The notes below the pieces were generated by a model. That model did not search any database. It was not told where the DNA came from and was given only the letters and a program-made list of their open reading frames with translations. The position numbers and the translations under genes were made by a program. A stretch of 64,000 nucleotides of DNA from Pseudomonas lurida (GTDB lineage Bacteria > Pseudomonadota > Gammaproteobacteria > Pseudomonadales > Pseudomonadaceae): positions 124,001 through 188,000 of the forward strand of contig NZ_JAAMRE010000002.1 in the NCBI RefSeq assembly GCF_013522705.1. Reading direction: 5' to 3'. The first letter of the stretch is position 1. Each line of letters starts with the position of its first letter. Shown here piece after piece: positions 27,824-39,097 of the stretch.

Positions 27824-28765
27824 ATGTCCTCTCGCGAAATCCGCATCGCCACCCGTAAAAGCGCCTTGGCCCTATGGCAGGCCGAATACGTCAAAGCACG
27901 CCTGGAGCTTGCCCATCCGGGCCTCAAGGTGTCCCTGGTGCCCATGGTCAGTCGTGGCGACAAGCTGCTCGACTCACCGCTGTCGAAGATCGGCGGCAAG
28001 GGCTTGTTCGTCAAGGAGCTGGAAACCGCGCTGCTGGAGAACGAAGCCGACATCGCCGTGCATTCGATGAAAGACGTGCCGATGGACTTCCCTGAAGGCT
28101 TGGGCCTGTTCTGCATCTGCGAGCGCGAAGACCCGCGCGATGCCTTCGTTTCCAATAACTACGCATCGCTGGATGACCTCCCTTTGGGCAGCATCGTCGG
28201 CACGTCGAGCCTGCGACGCCAGGCTCAGCTGCTGACCCGCCGCCCCGACCTGCAGATCCGCTTTCTGCGCGGAAACGTCAACACCCGCCTGGCCAAGCTG
28301 GACAGCGGTGAATATGACGCCATCATCCTCGCCGCCGCCGGTTTGATCCGTCTCGGTTTCGAGGACCGCATCACTTCGGCCATCAGTGTCGAAGACAGCC
28401 TGCCAGCGGGTGGGCAGGGCGCAGTGGGCATTGAGTGCCGCAGCGCGGACAGCGAAATTCACGCGCTTCTCAAGCCTCTGGATCACTACGACACTGAAGT
28501 GCGCGTCACGGCCGAGCGTGCCCTGAACAAGCACCTCAATGGCGGCTGCCAGGTGCCGATTGCCTGCTACGCGGTGCTCGAAGGCGATAACCTGTGGCTG
28601 CGTGGCCTGGTGGGCGACCCCGACGGCGGCACGTTGCTGACCGCCGAGGTGCGTGGTCCGCAACGCGATGCGACGGCACTGGGGGTCCAGGTGGCTGAAG
28701 AGCTGCTGGCCAAGGGCGCCGGCGCCATCCTGCAAAAAGTCTATGGCGAGGCCGGGCCGCAGTGA
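27824..28765 (+). CDS. hemC: Hydroxymethylbilane synthase
   Basis: A 313-residue porphobilinogen deaminase that joins four porphobilinogens. Cys242 in [17 protein letters not shown] carries the dipyrromethane cofactor, and the [25 protein letters not shown] stretch and [10 protein letters not shown] arginines are intact. It is the first gene of hemC-hemD-hemX-hemY. Its TGA overlaps the hemD GTG by 4 bp. Confidence 0.97.
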   Translation: MSSREIRIATRKSALALWQAEYVKARLELAHPGLKVSLVPMVSRGDKLLDSPLSKIGGKGLFVKELETALLENEADIAVHSMKDVPMDFPEGLGLFCICEREDPRDAFVSNNYASLDDLPLGSIVGTSSLRRQAQLLTRRPDLQIRFLRGNVNTRLAKLDSGEYDAIILAAAGLIRLGFEDRITSAISVEDSLPAGGQGAVGIECRSADSEIHALLKPLDHYDTEVRVTAERALNKHLNGGCQVPIACYAVLEGDNLWLRGLVGDPDGGTLLTAEVRGPQRDATALGVQVAEELLAKGAGAILQKVYGEAGPQ

Positions 28766-29511
28766 TCGGCTGGCGCTTGCTGCTGACGCGGCCCGCCGAG
28801 GAATCGGTGGCGCTGGCGGCGGCGTTATCCGACGTCGGGATCTACAGCAGCAGCCTGCCTTTGCTGGACATCGAGCCGCTGCCTGTCAGCCCGGAACGGC
28901 AGGCGGTACTTCGTGATCTGGGCCGTTACTGCGCGGTAATCGTGGTCAGCAAGCCGGCCGCGCGCCTGGCCTTGCAACACCTGGACAGGCAATGGCCTCA
29001 GGTGCAGTGGTTCAGTGTCGGCGCGGCCACCGCGCAGGTGTTGGCCGAGCGTGGCTACAGGGTTGATTACCCGCAAACCGGCGACGACAGCGAGGCTTTG
29101 CTGCAACTGCCGGCGTTGCGCGAGGCGATTGCTCGCCCCGATGCGCGAGTGCTGATCGTGCGGGGTGAGGGCGGTCGCGAGTTGCTGGCGCAACAGTTGC
29201 GCGCCAGAGGTGTTAGTGTCGATTATCTGGAGTTGTACCGGCGGCTCCTGCCTGAGTACGACGTCGGTGAACTGACGCGGCGCATCCAGTTGGAACGCTT
29301 GAACGGCGTGGTGGTCAGCAGTGGGCAGGGTTTTTTGCATCTGCAAGCCCTGGCCGGTGCCGATTGGCCACAGGTGGCACAACTGCCATTGTTCGTACCC
29401 AGCCCGCGAGTCCAGCAGATGGCGCAGGCTGCCGGCGCAGAAAAAGTTGTGGATTGTCGTGGCGCGAGCGCTGCGGCGTTGTTAGTGGCGTTACGCGGCA
29501 TTGTCTTATAA
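28762..29511 (+). CDS. hemD: Uroporphyrinogen-III synthase
   Basis: A 249-residue enzyme that closes and inverts ring D of hydroxymethylbilane. The sequence is poorly conserved as usual, but [19 protein letters not shown] at the N-terminus, [33 protein letters not shown] and a terminal [14 protein letters not shown] follow the family. It starts at GTG 28762, overlapping hemC, so translation is coupled. Confidence 0.93.
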   Translation: MIGWRLLLTRPAEESVALAAALSDVGIYSSSLPLLDIEPLPVSPERQAVLRDLGRYCAVIVVSKPAARLALQHLDRQWPQVQWFSVGAATAQVLAERGYRVDYPQTGDDSEALLQLPALREAIARPDARVLIVRGEGGRELLAQQLRARGVSVDYLELYRRLLPEYDVGELTRRIQLERLNGVVVSSGQGFLHLQALAGADWPQVAQLPLFVPSPRVQQMAQAAGAEKVVDCRGASAAALLVALRGIVL

Positions 29512-29552
29512 AAAGATCCCGCCCCACTCTCTGATACGCAAAGGACGGATAC

Positions 29553-30665
29553 GTGAGCGAAACAGCCTTGCCTAAAGATGAAGCTCAACCCGCACTTCAA
29601 GCGCCGGTCGAGTCAACGGTCACCGCGCCGCGCCGTGGCAATGGCCTGGCAGTCGTCGCCTTGCTGCTCGGCGTTGCCGGGGTGGCCGCCGGCGGTTGGG
29701 GCATCTGGCAGGTCCGTGCCCTGCAAGCCAGCGGCCAGCAGCAGACCGGTCAGGTGCAGGCCCTGGACGACCAATCCCAGTCCCTCAAGCAGAACCAGCA
29801 GCAACTGGCCGCGCGTCTGGCCCAGTTGCCAGCTGCGGACGAGCTGGAAGAGCGCCGTCGCCTGGTGACGCAGTTGCAGGCCGATCAACAACACTTGAGC
29901 CAGCGGCTGGAGACCGTGCTGGGTGCCAGTCGTCAGGACTGGCGCCTGGCCGAGGCCGAGCACTTGATCCGCCTGGCGAGCCTGCGTCTGTCGGCGTTAC
30001 AGGACATCAACAGCGCCCTGGCGCTGGTGCAGGGCGCCGACGAGATTCTTCGCGAGCAAAGCGACCCAGGTGCGTACGCCGCGCGTGAGCAATTGGCCAA
30101 GAGCCTGGTGGCGCTGCGCAGTACCGAACAACCGGATCGCACCGGGCTTTACCTGCAATTGGCCGCCCTGCGCGACCAAGTGGTGCAGCTGGCGGCGATT
30201 GCGCCGGAGTATCAGTTGACCGAGCCATCCAGCGATGGGCGGCCGACCACTGACACACAAAGCCGTTGGAGCGAATGGTGGGAGCAGATTTCCCGCTACT
30301 TCCGTATCGATTTCAACCCGGACGACAACATTCGTCCGCTGCTCGCCGGGCAAGGCTTGAACCAGGTTCGCCTGGCCTTGAGTCTGGCTCTTGAGCAAGC
30401 ACAATGGGCTGCGCTCAATGGCGAGTCGGCGGTGTACAGTCGCTCGCTCGCAGAAGCGCGCAGTGTGCTGCAGGACAACTTCAATCAGGATAATCCCCAG
30501 AGCAAAGCGATGCTGGCGCGTATTGCCGAGCTTGAGCCTAAAGCCGTTTCGGTGGTGACGCCCGATCTGGCCGCCAGCCTGGCGGCCGTGCAGGCGTATC
30601 TTGATCGTCGTCACTTGTCCGCCGATGAAGCCAAGGCGGCTGCCAAGCCGGCGACCCAGGAGTAG
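29553..30665 (+). CDS. hemX: HemX family inner-membrane protein
   Basis: A 370-residue protein annotated in relatives as a uroporphyrinogen-III C-methyltransferase-like HemX, but it lacks a methylase domain. A cytoplasmic N-terminus (1-30) precedes one membrane segment (about 31-52, AVVALLLGVAGVAAGGWGIW), then a long periplasmic coiled coil (QALDDQSQSLKQNQQQLAARLAQL) and the helical HemX domain (about 130-300). The role is unsettled. It starts at GTG 29553 and is followed 5 bp after its stop by hemY. Confidence 0.9.
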   Translation: MSETALPKDEAQPALQAPVESTVTAPRRGNGLAVVALLLGVAGVAAGGWGIWQVRALQASGQQQTGQVQALDDQSQSLKQNQQQLAARLAQLPAADELEERRRLVTQLQADQQHLSQRLETVLGASRQDWRLAEAEHLIRLASLRLSALQDINSALALVQGADEILREQSDPGAYAAREQLAKSLVALRSTEQPDRTGLYLQLAALRDQVVQLAAIAPEYQLTEPSSDGRPTTDTQSRWSEWWEQISRYFRIDFNPDDNIRPLLAGQGLNQVRLALSLALEQAQWAALNGESAVYSRSLAEARSVLQDNFNQDNPQSKAMLARIAELEPKAVSVVTPDLAASLAAVQAYLDRRHLSADEAKAAAKPATQE

Positions 30666-30670
30666 AGCCG

Positions 30671-31912
30671 ATGAAGCGTTTCTATGTGATCCTGGTGCTG
30701 GCGATTGCCATCGCCCTGGCGCTGGCCGTGGGCATTTCGAAACATACCGGCTACGTGCTGATTACCTACCCCCATGTGTTGCATTACGAGTCGAGCCTTT
30801 GGGCGACCCTGATCGCGGTATGTGGCATCGCCCTGGCAATCTATCTGATCCGCGTGGCGCTGAGCCTGGTCACCACGTCGAGCGGTGTGGTCAACCCCTG
30901 GTCGCGGCGTAACCGCAGCCGTCGTGTGCAGATTGCTATCGAGCAGGGCCAGATGGACCTCGCCGAGGGACGTTGGGCCAGCGCTGAACGCCATTTGCAT
31001 CGGGCTGCCGAAGCTGAGCGCCAACCGTTGCTCTACTATCTCGGCGCCGCGCGTGCGGCCAACGAGCAGGGGCGCTACGAAGAGGCCGACGGCTTGCTCG
31101 AGCGGGCCCTTGAGCGTCAGCCCCAGGCTGAATTGGCGGTCGCCTTGAGCCACGCCCAACTGCAACTGGACCGTGGCGACACGGACGGGGCCCTGGTCAC
31201 CCTGCAGGCGATGCATGAGCGCCACCCGCATAACGCGCAACTCCTGCGCCAATTGCAGCGCTTGCATCAGCAGCGTGGCGACTGGTCCTCAGTGATCCGG
31301 CTGCTGCCGGAACTGCGTAAGGACAAGGTGTTACCCGCCGCTGAACTGGCCGAATTGGAACGTCGCGCATGGGGTGAGAACCTGAGCCTGGCTGCTCAGC
31401 GCGAAGAGCAGGGCGAGGCGGGGTTGCAGTCGCTGGAGCGCGCCTGGCAACAACTCACCTCCGCCCAGCGCCAGGAACCACAGTTGGTGCTGGCCTATGC
31501 CGAACAGTTGCGCCAGTTGGGCGCAGACGCCAAGGCCGAGGAGGCCCTGCGTGCAGCGATCAAACGCGACTACAACAGCCACCTGATGCGACTGTATGGC
31601 CTCCTGCGTGGCAATGACCCGGCGCGCCAGTTGAAGTTTGCCGAAGGCCGGCTCAAGGAGCATCCAGGCGACGCCAGCCTGCTGCTGACCTTGGGTCGCT
31701 TGTGTCTGCAGAACAGCTTGTGGGGCAAGGCGCGCGACTACCTCGAACGCAGCCTGCAGGTGCAGCGCAACCCCGAGGCCTGCGCCGAACTGGCACGCCT
31801 GTTGGCGCAACTGGGGGATACCGAGCGCAGCAACCAACTGTTCCAGGAAGGCCTGGGCTTGCTGGATAGCCGTCTGCTGGCGTCCCCCTTGCCAGTTCCC
31901 GCGCGAGTTTGA
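30671..31912 (+). CDS. hemY: HemY family TPR membrane protein
   Basis: A 413-residue protein with two N-terminal membrane segments (about 4-22 and 40-62), the HemY_N domain between them and the first repeats, then a TPR-like solenoid (about 85-400) on the cytoplasmic side. Helical repeats such as ARAANEQGRYEEADGLLERALERQPQ are evident. It is not related to the Bacillus protoporphyrinogen oxidase of the same name. It is the last gene of the haem operon and is followed by a terminator-like hairpin. Confidence 0.92.
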   Translation: MKRFYVILVLAIAIALALAVGISKHTGYVLITYPHVLHYESSLWATLIAVCGIALAIYLIRVALSLVTTSSGVVNPWSRRNRSRRVQIAIEQGQMDLAEGRWASAERHLHRAAEAERQPLLYYLGAARAANEQGRYEEADGLLERALERQPQAELAVALSHAQLQLDRGDTDGALVTLQAMHERHPHNAQLLRQLQRLHQQRGDWSSVIRLLPELRKDKVLPAAELAELERRAWGENLSLAAQREEQGEAGLQSLERAWQQLTSAQRQEPQLVLAYAEQLRQLGADAKAEEALRAAIKRDYNSHLMRLYGLLRGNDPARQLKFAEGRLKEHPGDASLLLTLGRLCLQNSLWGKARDYLERSLQVQRNPEACAELARLLAQLGDTERSNQLFQEGLGLLDSRLLASPLPVPARV

Positions 31913-32012
31913 TGTAGGAACAGAGCCGAGGGCTGCCTCAGATGCGTCTGAGCGTCAGCCCTTTCTGGGAGGTCAAAACTCGGCCGGGCGTTGCTGGCGG
32001 CAGCCTCCTACA
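31913..32012. repeat. REPIN-like 100-bp palindrome with terminator hairpin
   Basis: TGTAGGA (31913-31919) faces TCCTACA (32006-32012), and GGCTGCC inside the left half faces GGCAGCC in the right half, so the whole block folds back on itself. Within it, GGGCTG-C-CTCAGA-TGCG-TCTGAG-CGT-CAGCCC (31930-31961) forms a hairpin followed by TTT and can end the hemCDXY transcript. Confidence 0.6.
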
Positions 32013-32148
32013 CACAGTGGCTTAAAGTCTTCCAGGTTCTGGCGGGATCTCCTTAAGCGCTCACGGAATCGGCTGATCTGTCGCGTATTGAAAGGAGTCA
32101 GGCCTTTCCTCTACCGTAGCCACCTGTCTTTCGCGATGCGGATAAAGC

Positions 32149-32670
32149 ATGTCTTTGGCCCCTTCACGTTCCTTGTTTTTTCTGGCGTTCATGGCGGGTA
32201 CGCTGACGTTGGGCGCTTCCTATTACCTCGAATTCGGAGCCTCGCTGCGCCCGTGTTTTCTGTGCCAAATGCAGCGCGTATTTCTAGCGGCGTTCACGTT
32301 GGTCAATCTGGTGGCCGCGCTCCATAACCCCAGGCGTCCCATCATCTACGTGTACGGCGTGGCGAGCATGGGCTGTGCATTACTGGGGGCGGCCACCGCC
32401 GTGCGCCAGGTCTTGCTGCAAAATTCCGCACCTGGGCAGGCCGCCAATTGTTGGCCGAACGCCAGCCACATGCTCGAAGATATTTCGTGGTGGCAGGCGC
32501 TGCAGCTGGCGGTCAAAGGCACCGTCGACTGCATGGAAATCAGCTGGACGCTGTTTGATTTGAGCCTCCCTGAGTGGAGCCTGCTGTTTTTCGTGGGAAT
32601 GCTGATCCTGGGCATCATGCAGTTTTCACGGTTGCTGCTCAGGCGAGGCCTGCACCCTGCGAGGCATTAA
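32149..32670 (+). CDS. dsbB: Disulfide bond formation protein DsbB
   Basis: A 173-residue inner-membrane protein with four predicted helices that reoxidises DsbA with quinone. The redox cysteines are the periplasmic pair in RPCFLCQMQR and a second pair in the later loop (NCWPN and TVDCMEI). P. aeruginosa has two such proteins; the copy at this position after hemY is named DsbH or DsbB2. The start ATG 32149 gives a hydrophobic first helix directly. Confidence 0.92.
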   Translation: MSLAPSRSLFFLAFMAGTLTLGASYYLEFGASLRPCFLCQMQRVFLAAFTLVNLVAALHNPRRPIIYVYGVASMGCALLGAATAVRQVLLQNSAPGQAANCWPNASHMLEDISWWQALQLAVKGTVDCMEISWTLFDLSLPEWSLLFFVGMLILGIMQFSRLLLRRGLHPARH

Positions 32671-32877
32671 AACCCGGCGGTGGTTTGTAGGAGGGGATTA
32701 AACACTTGTATGAACTTTCTGTCCTGCGTACCTTGAAGCCACAGTCGTGCGGGCATAATCTGGCCCGCACGCGTTATTCAAACCGGTTGTCAGATGCAGC
32801 CTTGTTCCGCCCCCGCTTATCCTTGAAGAGCGCGGGCATCAGGCGGCAGCGCCCCCTATTAGGGAAGAGAGATCATC

Positions 32878-33336
32878 ATGTTGGAACGTTGCAAGAATGC
32901 TCGGGAACGCTGGGGTGGGGTGCACAAGCTGATCGACAGCTGGTTGAAGGCACGCCATGAACTGATTCGGGCTTTCGATGCGCTGGGTGCCGAGCCCGAG
33001 GCGTTGGCCGAGAAGCGCGAACCGTTGCAGGACTTCTGCGTTGTACTGGTGGATTACGTATCGGCTGGGCATTTGAGCATTTACACCCAACTCACCAAAG
33101 AGGCCGAAGCGTTCGATGACCGGCGTGGCCTGGATTTCGCAAAGACCCTTTACCCGCGTATCGATGTGATTACCGAGATGTTGCTGACGTTTACCGAACT
33201 CTGTGATCAAGGCAAATGCGTCGCTGAAAAATTCAAAGAATTGGGTGCGCTGCTTCACGAGCGCTTCGAGCTGGAAGACTGCCTGATCGAAGTGCTGCAC
33301 AACGCGCACAAGGAACAAACCGTCGCCCAGGCCTGA
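32878..33336 (+). CDS. algQ: Anti-sigma-70 factor Rsd/AlgQ
   Basis: A 152-residue helical protein of the Rsd/AlgQ family that binds region 4 of the housekeeping sigma factor. Diagnostic residues include MLERCKNARERWGGVHKLIDSWLKARHELI at the N-terminus and LVDYVSAGHLSIYTQL in the middle. In Pseudomonas AlgQ (also PfrA) affects alginate and pyoverdine genes. ATG 32878 follows GGGAAGAGAG. It shares a terminator with the convergent FKBP gene. Confidence 0.93.
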   Translation: MLERCKNARERWGGVHKLIDSWLKARHELIRAFDALGAEPEALAEKREPLQDFCVVLVDYVSAGHLSIYTQLTKEAEAFDDRRGLDFAKTLYPRIDVITEMLLTFTELCDQGKCVAEKFKELGALLHERFELEDCLIEVLHNAHKEQTVAQA

Positions 33337-33352
33337 CCTGGGGGATGCGATA

Positions 33353-33383
33353 AAAACGGTGCGCGGGTCGCACCGTTTTTTTT
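33353..33383. terminator. Bidirectional terminator between algQ and the FKBP gene
   Basis: AACGGTGCG (33355-33363) pairs with CGCACCGTT (33369-33377) around CGGGT, with AAAA upstream and eight T downstream, so it can serve both convergent genes. Confidence 0.92.
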
Positions 33384-33387
33384 GGCT

Positions 33388-34065
33388 TCAGGAACGCGTA
33401 CCCAGCAGTTCGATCTCGAAAACCAGTGGCGTATAAGGCGGGATCAACTCGCCGGCACCGTCGGCGCCGTACGCCTGGGCCGATGGAATCACCAGGCGCC
33501 ATTTCGCGCCCACCGGCATCTGTCGCAACGCGCTGCTCCAGCCGTTGATCACACTGTCCAGGCGAAACCACTGTGGTTGGTTGCTCTTGTCGAAGACTGT
33601 TCCATCGGGCAGTTGGCCGACGTATTTCACTTGAACCTGACTATTGGCCGACGGCGTGTTGCCCGTGCCGGGCGTGAGTTCGGTGAGCAGGATTCCATCC
33701 GCTAATTCACGAACGCCTTTTGAGGCTTTTTCCCTGGCGAGGAATTGTTGCTCGGCGGCCAGTGCCTTTTCGCTTTGGGGGATCTGGGCAGCGGCTTCGA
33801 TCTGCGCCTCGTGCTGCGCCAGGATCTGCTCGATGCGTGCAGCGTCCAGCGCCAGTGGCTTGCCTTGATAGGCCTGCTGGAGGCCGTCGATCAGGGCTTG
33901 TATCTGCAGGTCGGGAACCTCCTGACGCAGGCGTTCGCCGAGGCTGGCACCCACGCTGTAGGCGAGGTCGTGCCGATCCTGGTCGTTGGTCTTGGACGGC
34001 GATGATTCGCTCGCACCGGCCACTGGGATCGCCAGGCCAAGCACAAGAAAAAGGTAGCGCAACAT
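33388..34065 (-). CDS. FKBP-type peptidyl-prolyl isomerase, exported
   Basis: A 225-residue periplasmic FkpA/FklB-type isomerase. The signal peptide is MLRYLFLVLGLAIPVAGASE. The N-terminal dimerisation helices (about 30-115, AYSVGASLGERLRQEVPDLQ) precede the FKBP domain (about 125-223) with VQVKYVGQLPDGTVFDKS, VINGWSSAL and IPSAQAYGADG. Two ATGs lie close together; the second (34065) is chosen because GGAGG lies 6 nt before it, while it directly abuts the first (34071). P. aeruginosa has the same gene beside algQ and algP. Confidence 0.9.
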   Translation of the reverse strand: MLRYLFLVLGLAIPVAGASESSPSKTNDQDRHDLAYSVGASLGERLRQEVPDLQIQALIDGLQQAYQGKPLALDAARIEQILAQHEAQIEAAAQIPQSEKALAAEQQFLAREKASKGVRELADGILLTELTPGTGNTPSANSQVQVKYVGQLPDGTVFDKSNQPQWFRLDSVINGWSSALRQMPVGAKWRLVIPSAQAYGADGAGELIPPYTPLVFEIELLGTRS

Positions 34066-34257
34066 GGGCATCCTCCAGCCGAAAGTGCGACGGATTATGC
34101 CAGTGTGGAAAGGTAAAAAGTGCTGGGTATTTTCGTCATCCCAATAAGAATTTTCGTACGGTGCAACGCAAGGCTATCGATACTGTCAACATGCGCTAGC
34201 GGCGGTAAGAGCAGAGGGCTAGTATGAGCCGCACCCACGTCAGCCAGGAGGTAAACC

Positions 34258-35313
34258 ATGTCGGCCAAACAGAAGCCTGTTAATACCCCGTTGCACTTAC
34301 TCCAACAACTCTCGGGCAGCTTGCTCGAACATCTGGAAAGCGCATGTTCCCAAGCGTTGGCTGATGCAGAAAAACTGCTCGCCAAGCTGGAGAAACAACG
34401 CGGTAAGGCGCAAGAAAAGCTGCACAAATCCCGTACCAAATTGCAAGATGCCGCCACTGCCGGCAAAGCCAAGGCACAAGCCAAGGCCAAAGACGCCGTC
34501 AAAGAACTTGAGGACCTGCTGGACGCCCTCAAGGATCGCCAGGCCGAAACCCGTGCCTACATTTCCCAACTGAAAAAAGATGCTCAGGAAAGCTTGAAGC
34601 TGGCCCAGGGCGTTGGTCGTGTGAAAGAAGCAGTGGCTAAGGCGTTGGGTGCTCGTACCCCCGTGAAAGCTGTTGCAGCAAGCACCGCTAAAAAGCCATC
34701 GGCCAAACCAACCGCCAAGCCTGCAGCCAAAACCGCTGCCGCTAAACCAGCAGCCAAGCCAGCAGCTAAAACCGCTGCCGCTAAACCAGCAGTCAAGCCT
34801 GCAGCTAAAACCGCTGCCGCTAAACCAGCAGCCAAGCCTGCAGCCAAAACCGTTGCCGCTAAACCAGCAGCCAAGCCTGCAGCCAAAACCGCTGCCGCTA
34901 AACCAGCAGCCAAGCCTGCAGCCAAAACCGCTGCCGCTAAACCAGCAGCCAAGCCAGCAGCTAAAACCGCTGCCGCTAAACCAGCAGCCAAGCCAGCAGC
35001 TAAAACCGCTGCCGCCAAGCCAGCAACCAAGCCTGCAGCCAAAACCGTTGCCGCTAAACCAGCAACCAAGCCAGCAGCTAAAACCGCTGCCGCTAAACCG
35101 GCTGCCAAGCCTGCGGCTAAAACGACTGCCGTCAAGCCAGCAGCCAAGCCAACGGCTAAACCCGCTGCCGCCAAACCGGCCGCTGCGAAGCCTTCGCCGG
35201 CCAAGCCCGCTACTCCAGCAGCGACCCCGGCAGCATCCACCGCTGCAACCGCACCGGCCAGCAGCACCCCTGCATCGGCGACGCCAACCGCTACCCCAAC
35301 CAGCGCCTCTTAA
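34258..35313 (+). CDS. algP: AlgP, histone H1-like alginate regulator
   Basis: A 351-residue protein with a helical AlgP N-terminal domain (about 1-110: HLLQQLSGSLLEHLESACSQ, LAKLEKQRGKAQEKLHKSR, DLLDALKDRQAETRAYISQL) and a long Lys/Ala/Pro-rich C-terminal tail like histone H1 (about 135-350). The tail is encoded by 12 tandem 39-bp units. AlgP (AlgR3) affects algD transcription in P. aeruginosa and is thought to bind DNA through its tail. ATG 34258 follows AGGAGG. Its stop overlaps the convergent TIGR02444 gene by 4 bp. Confidence 0.93.
   Translation: MSAKQKPVNTPLHLLQQLSGSLLEHLESACSQALADAEKLLAKLEKQRGKAQEKLHKSRTKLQDAATAGKAKAQAKAKDAVKELEDLLDALKDRQAETRAYISQLKKDAQESLKLAQGVGRVKEAVAKALGARTPVKAVAASTAKKPSAKPTAKPAAKTAAAKPAAKPAAKTAAAKPAVKPAAKTAAAKPAAKPAAKTVAAKPAAKPAAKTAAAKPAAKPAAKTAAAKPAAKPAAKTAAAKPAAKPAAKTAAAKPATKPAAKTVAAKPATKPAAKTAAAKPAAKPAAKTTAVKPAAKPTAKPAAAKPAAAKPSPAKPATPAATPAASTAATAPASSTPASATPTATPTSAS
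34705..35172 (+). repeat. Twelve tandem 39-bp repeats in algP
   Basis: The unit encodes KPAAKPAAKTAAA. Twelve head-to-tail copies run from 34705 to 35172, with single substitutions (T, V or T for A) in copies 1, 3, 4, 9, 10, 11 and 12. Several neighbouring units are identical or nearly so at DNA level, so copy-number change by slippage or recombination is likely. Confidence 0.93.
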
Positions 35314-35777
35314 GTGCCGGTGGCCGCGACGCGCAGCTGCTGCAGCGCGTCGTGGTCAAGGTTGGCGGCATCCTCAGCCGCCAGTCTTTCCAGCCAGTGC
35401 TGTTGATCAGCCCGCTCGCCAGATGACCATGTTTCGATCAACTCTTCGAGACGCATCAACAAGTGCCGTTCGGCCTCCAACTCCATCGACTTGATCCGTT
35501 CCCGTAAGGCAGCCAAAGGCTTGTCCTGCTGCGCGTTCGTTCGCCATTGCACACGCAACTGGCGTAACGGCTCGATCACCTGCGTCTGCCAAGGGCCGGC
35601 AATTTGCCTGAGCGCCTGCAATCGCTCGGCGGTCTGGATAACGCCGCGTTGTTCCAGCCATGCGCCGCAGAGCACCAGGCACACGTCCGCCCCTTGGGCC
35701 TGAAGGCGCAGGCAGGCGGCTTCTATGCCCGGGCGGGCATACATCGAAAGAGCAAAGCTCCACAGGTCAGCGCACAT
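35310..35777 (-). CDS. TIGR02444 family protein
   Basis: A 155-residue cytoplasmic protein starting MCADLWSFALSMYARPGIEAACLRLQAQGADVCLVLCGAWLE, the signature of the TIGR02444 family. The rest is helical (PLRQLRVQWRTN, LAALRERIKSMELEAERHLLMRLEELIETW). The function is unknown. The start at ATG 35777 is preferred to the upstream in-frame codon 35801, since homologues begin M-x-x-D-LW. It is divergent from the ABC-F gene and converges on algP. Confidence 0.85.
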   Translation of the reverse strand: MCADLWSFALSMYARPGIEAACLRLQAQGADVCLVLCGAWLEQRGVIQTAERLQALRQIAGPWQTQVIEPLRQLRVQWRTNAQQDKPLAALRERIKSMELEAERHLLMRLEELIETWSSGERADQQHWLERLAAEDAANLDHDALQQLRVAATGT

Positions 35778-35827
35778 AGTCACACCCAAGCCAGCGGCCA
35801 ACGAAGCTGGTAGACTCCGCCGCCATT

Positions 35828-37737
<1,910 letters not shown>

Positions 37738-37738
<1 letters not shown>

Positions 37739-38304
37739 TGGAGGCATTGCAACTGCCGGCAGAGTGGGTCGAGCCTGTGTGGATTGGCGCGCAGATCCTG
37801 TTGATCCTGCTGGCCGGTTACCTGGCGCAGCGCTTTGTGGGCAAGGGCCTCACGCGCCTAGGCGAGCGCTACCCATTCCCGCCGCAACTGCTGATGCCGC
37901 TGCGGGGCGGCCTGCGCTGGCTGATCATGGGCAGCGCGCTGATCTTCGTGCTCGGCCGCCTCGGTGTGTCCGCCACGGTGTTGTGGACCGCGTTGTCGGG
38001 GTTTGTGGCGGTCGCCGCCGTGGCGTTTTTTGCCATGTGGTCGGTGTTGTCCAACCTGCTCTGCGCGATTCTGATCTTTACGGTCGGACCGTTTCGTCTG
38101 GGTGACATTGTGGAATTGGTGGATACCGTCGACAAACCGGGCGTCAAGGGGCGGGTAGTGGCAATCAATCTGCTCTATACCACGCTGGTCGAAGTGGAGG
38201 CCGCAGGCACCGACAGCGCGATCGTGCAGGTGCCTAACAGTCTATTCTTCCAGCGCTCGGTGCGACGTTGGCCGGGCACCCATGTGTTCCCGGGCGACCG
38301 CTAG
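37738..38304 (+). CDS. Short MscS-family mechanosensitive channel
   Basis: A 188-residue inner-membrane protein with three predicted helices (about 13-33, 57-82, 88-116) and the MscS beta domain (PFRLGDIVELVDTVDKPGVKGRVVAINLLYTTLVE). It lacks most of the C-terminal cage of full MscS (about 280 residues). Channel activity is likely but unproven. The ATG overlaps the ABC-F stop (TGATG), so the two are cotranslated. Confidence 0.85.
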
Positions 38305-38391
38305 CGTTCATATCGAGTAAAAATTGATAGCCAGCCGTTGGTCGCTGGCGTTAGCTTTAGGCACAACCGCTAACTTTCTGCGAGGTGTGTC

Positions 38392-39024
38392 ATGGCACTC
38401 GATACGTGGCTGGCCTTTTTCCTGGCCAGTTGGATCATCTCCCTTTCTCCCGGCGCCGGCGCCATCGCCTCGATGTCCAGTGGCCTGCAATACGGCTTTC
38501 TGCGCGGCTACTGGAATGCCATCGGCCTGCAACTGGGCCTGGCGATGCAGATTGCCGTGGTCGCGGGCGGGTTGGGTGCCATTCTCGCCGCATCGTCCAC
38601 CGCGTTCTATGCGATCAAGTGGTTCGGTGTGGCGTACCTCGTGTACCTGGCCATCAAGCAATGGCGTGCCTTGCCTCTGGACATGGCCAACGATGCGGCC
38701 GTGCGCCCCGTCGGCAAGCCGATGGCGATGATGTTCCGTGGTTTTCTGGTCAATGCCAGCAACCCCAAGGCCTTGGTGTTCATGCTCGCGGTGTTGCCGC
38801 AGTTCGTGAACCCGCAGGCGCCGTTGCTGGTTCAATATTTGATCATCGGCGCGACGATGATCAGCGTCGATATGATCGTGATGGCGGGCTACACCGGGCT
38901 GGCGTCGAAAGTGTTGCGCCTGTTGCGCACGCCCACGCAGCAAAAACGCGTGAATCGTACGTTTGCCGGGTTGTTCGTGGGAGCGGCGGGGTTTCTGGCC
39001 AGCCTGCATCGCGCAACGGCGTAA
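38392..39024 (+). CDS. LysE family amino-acid exporter
   Basis: A 210-residue inner-membrane protein of the LysE/RhtB family with five to six hydrophobic segments. Motifs: SPGAGAIASMSSGLQYGFLRGYWNAIG near residue 20-45, and GFLVNASNPKALVFMLAVLPQFV at about 117-140, both family signatures. RhtB-type members export amino acids such as homoserine or threonine; the substrate here is unknown. A GCGAGG precedes the ATG. It is convergent with the envelope cluster, with a REP hairpin between. Confidence 0.9.
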   Translation: MALDTWLAFFLASWIISLSPGAGAIASMSSGLQYGFLRGYWNAIGLQLGLAMQIAVVAGGLGAILAASSTAFYAIKWFGVAYLVYLAIKQWRALPLDMANDAAVRPVGKPMAMMFRGFLVNASNPKALVFMLAVLPQFVNPQAPLLVQYLIIGATMISVDMIVMAGYTGLASKVLRLLRTPTQQKRVNRTFAGLFVGAAGFLASLHRATA

Positions 39025-39043
39025 CTGGCCAAACCGAGTCAAG

Positions 39044-39075
39044 AATGTGGGAGGAGGCTGGCCACTTCCCACATT
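39044..39075. repeat. REP-like hairpin between convergent genes
   Basis: AATGTGGGA (39044-39052) faces TCCCACATT (39067-39075), with GGAGGCTGGCCACT between. The arms are those of the local REP elements. It may stop transcription from both sides. Confidence 0.65.
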
Positions 39076-39097
39076 GTGTTGCCTGGAGGATTAACGG

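Noticed and set aside
34705..35172. Regular repeats as a CRISPR array
   Set aside because: The units are contiguous with no spacers and keep the algP reading frame.
34584..35267. Ala/Val/Leu-rich frame opposite algP
   Set aside because: It is the reverse reading of the KPAA repeats; the hydrophobic repeats are an artefact, not a membrane protein.
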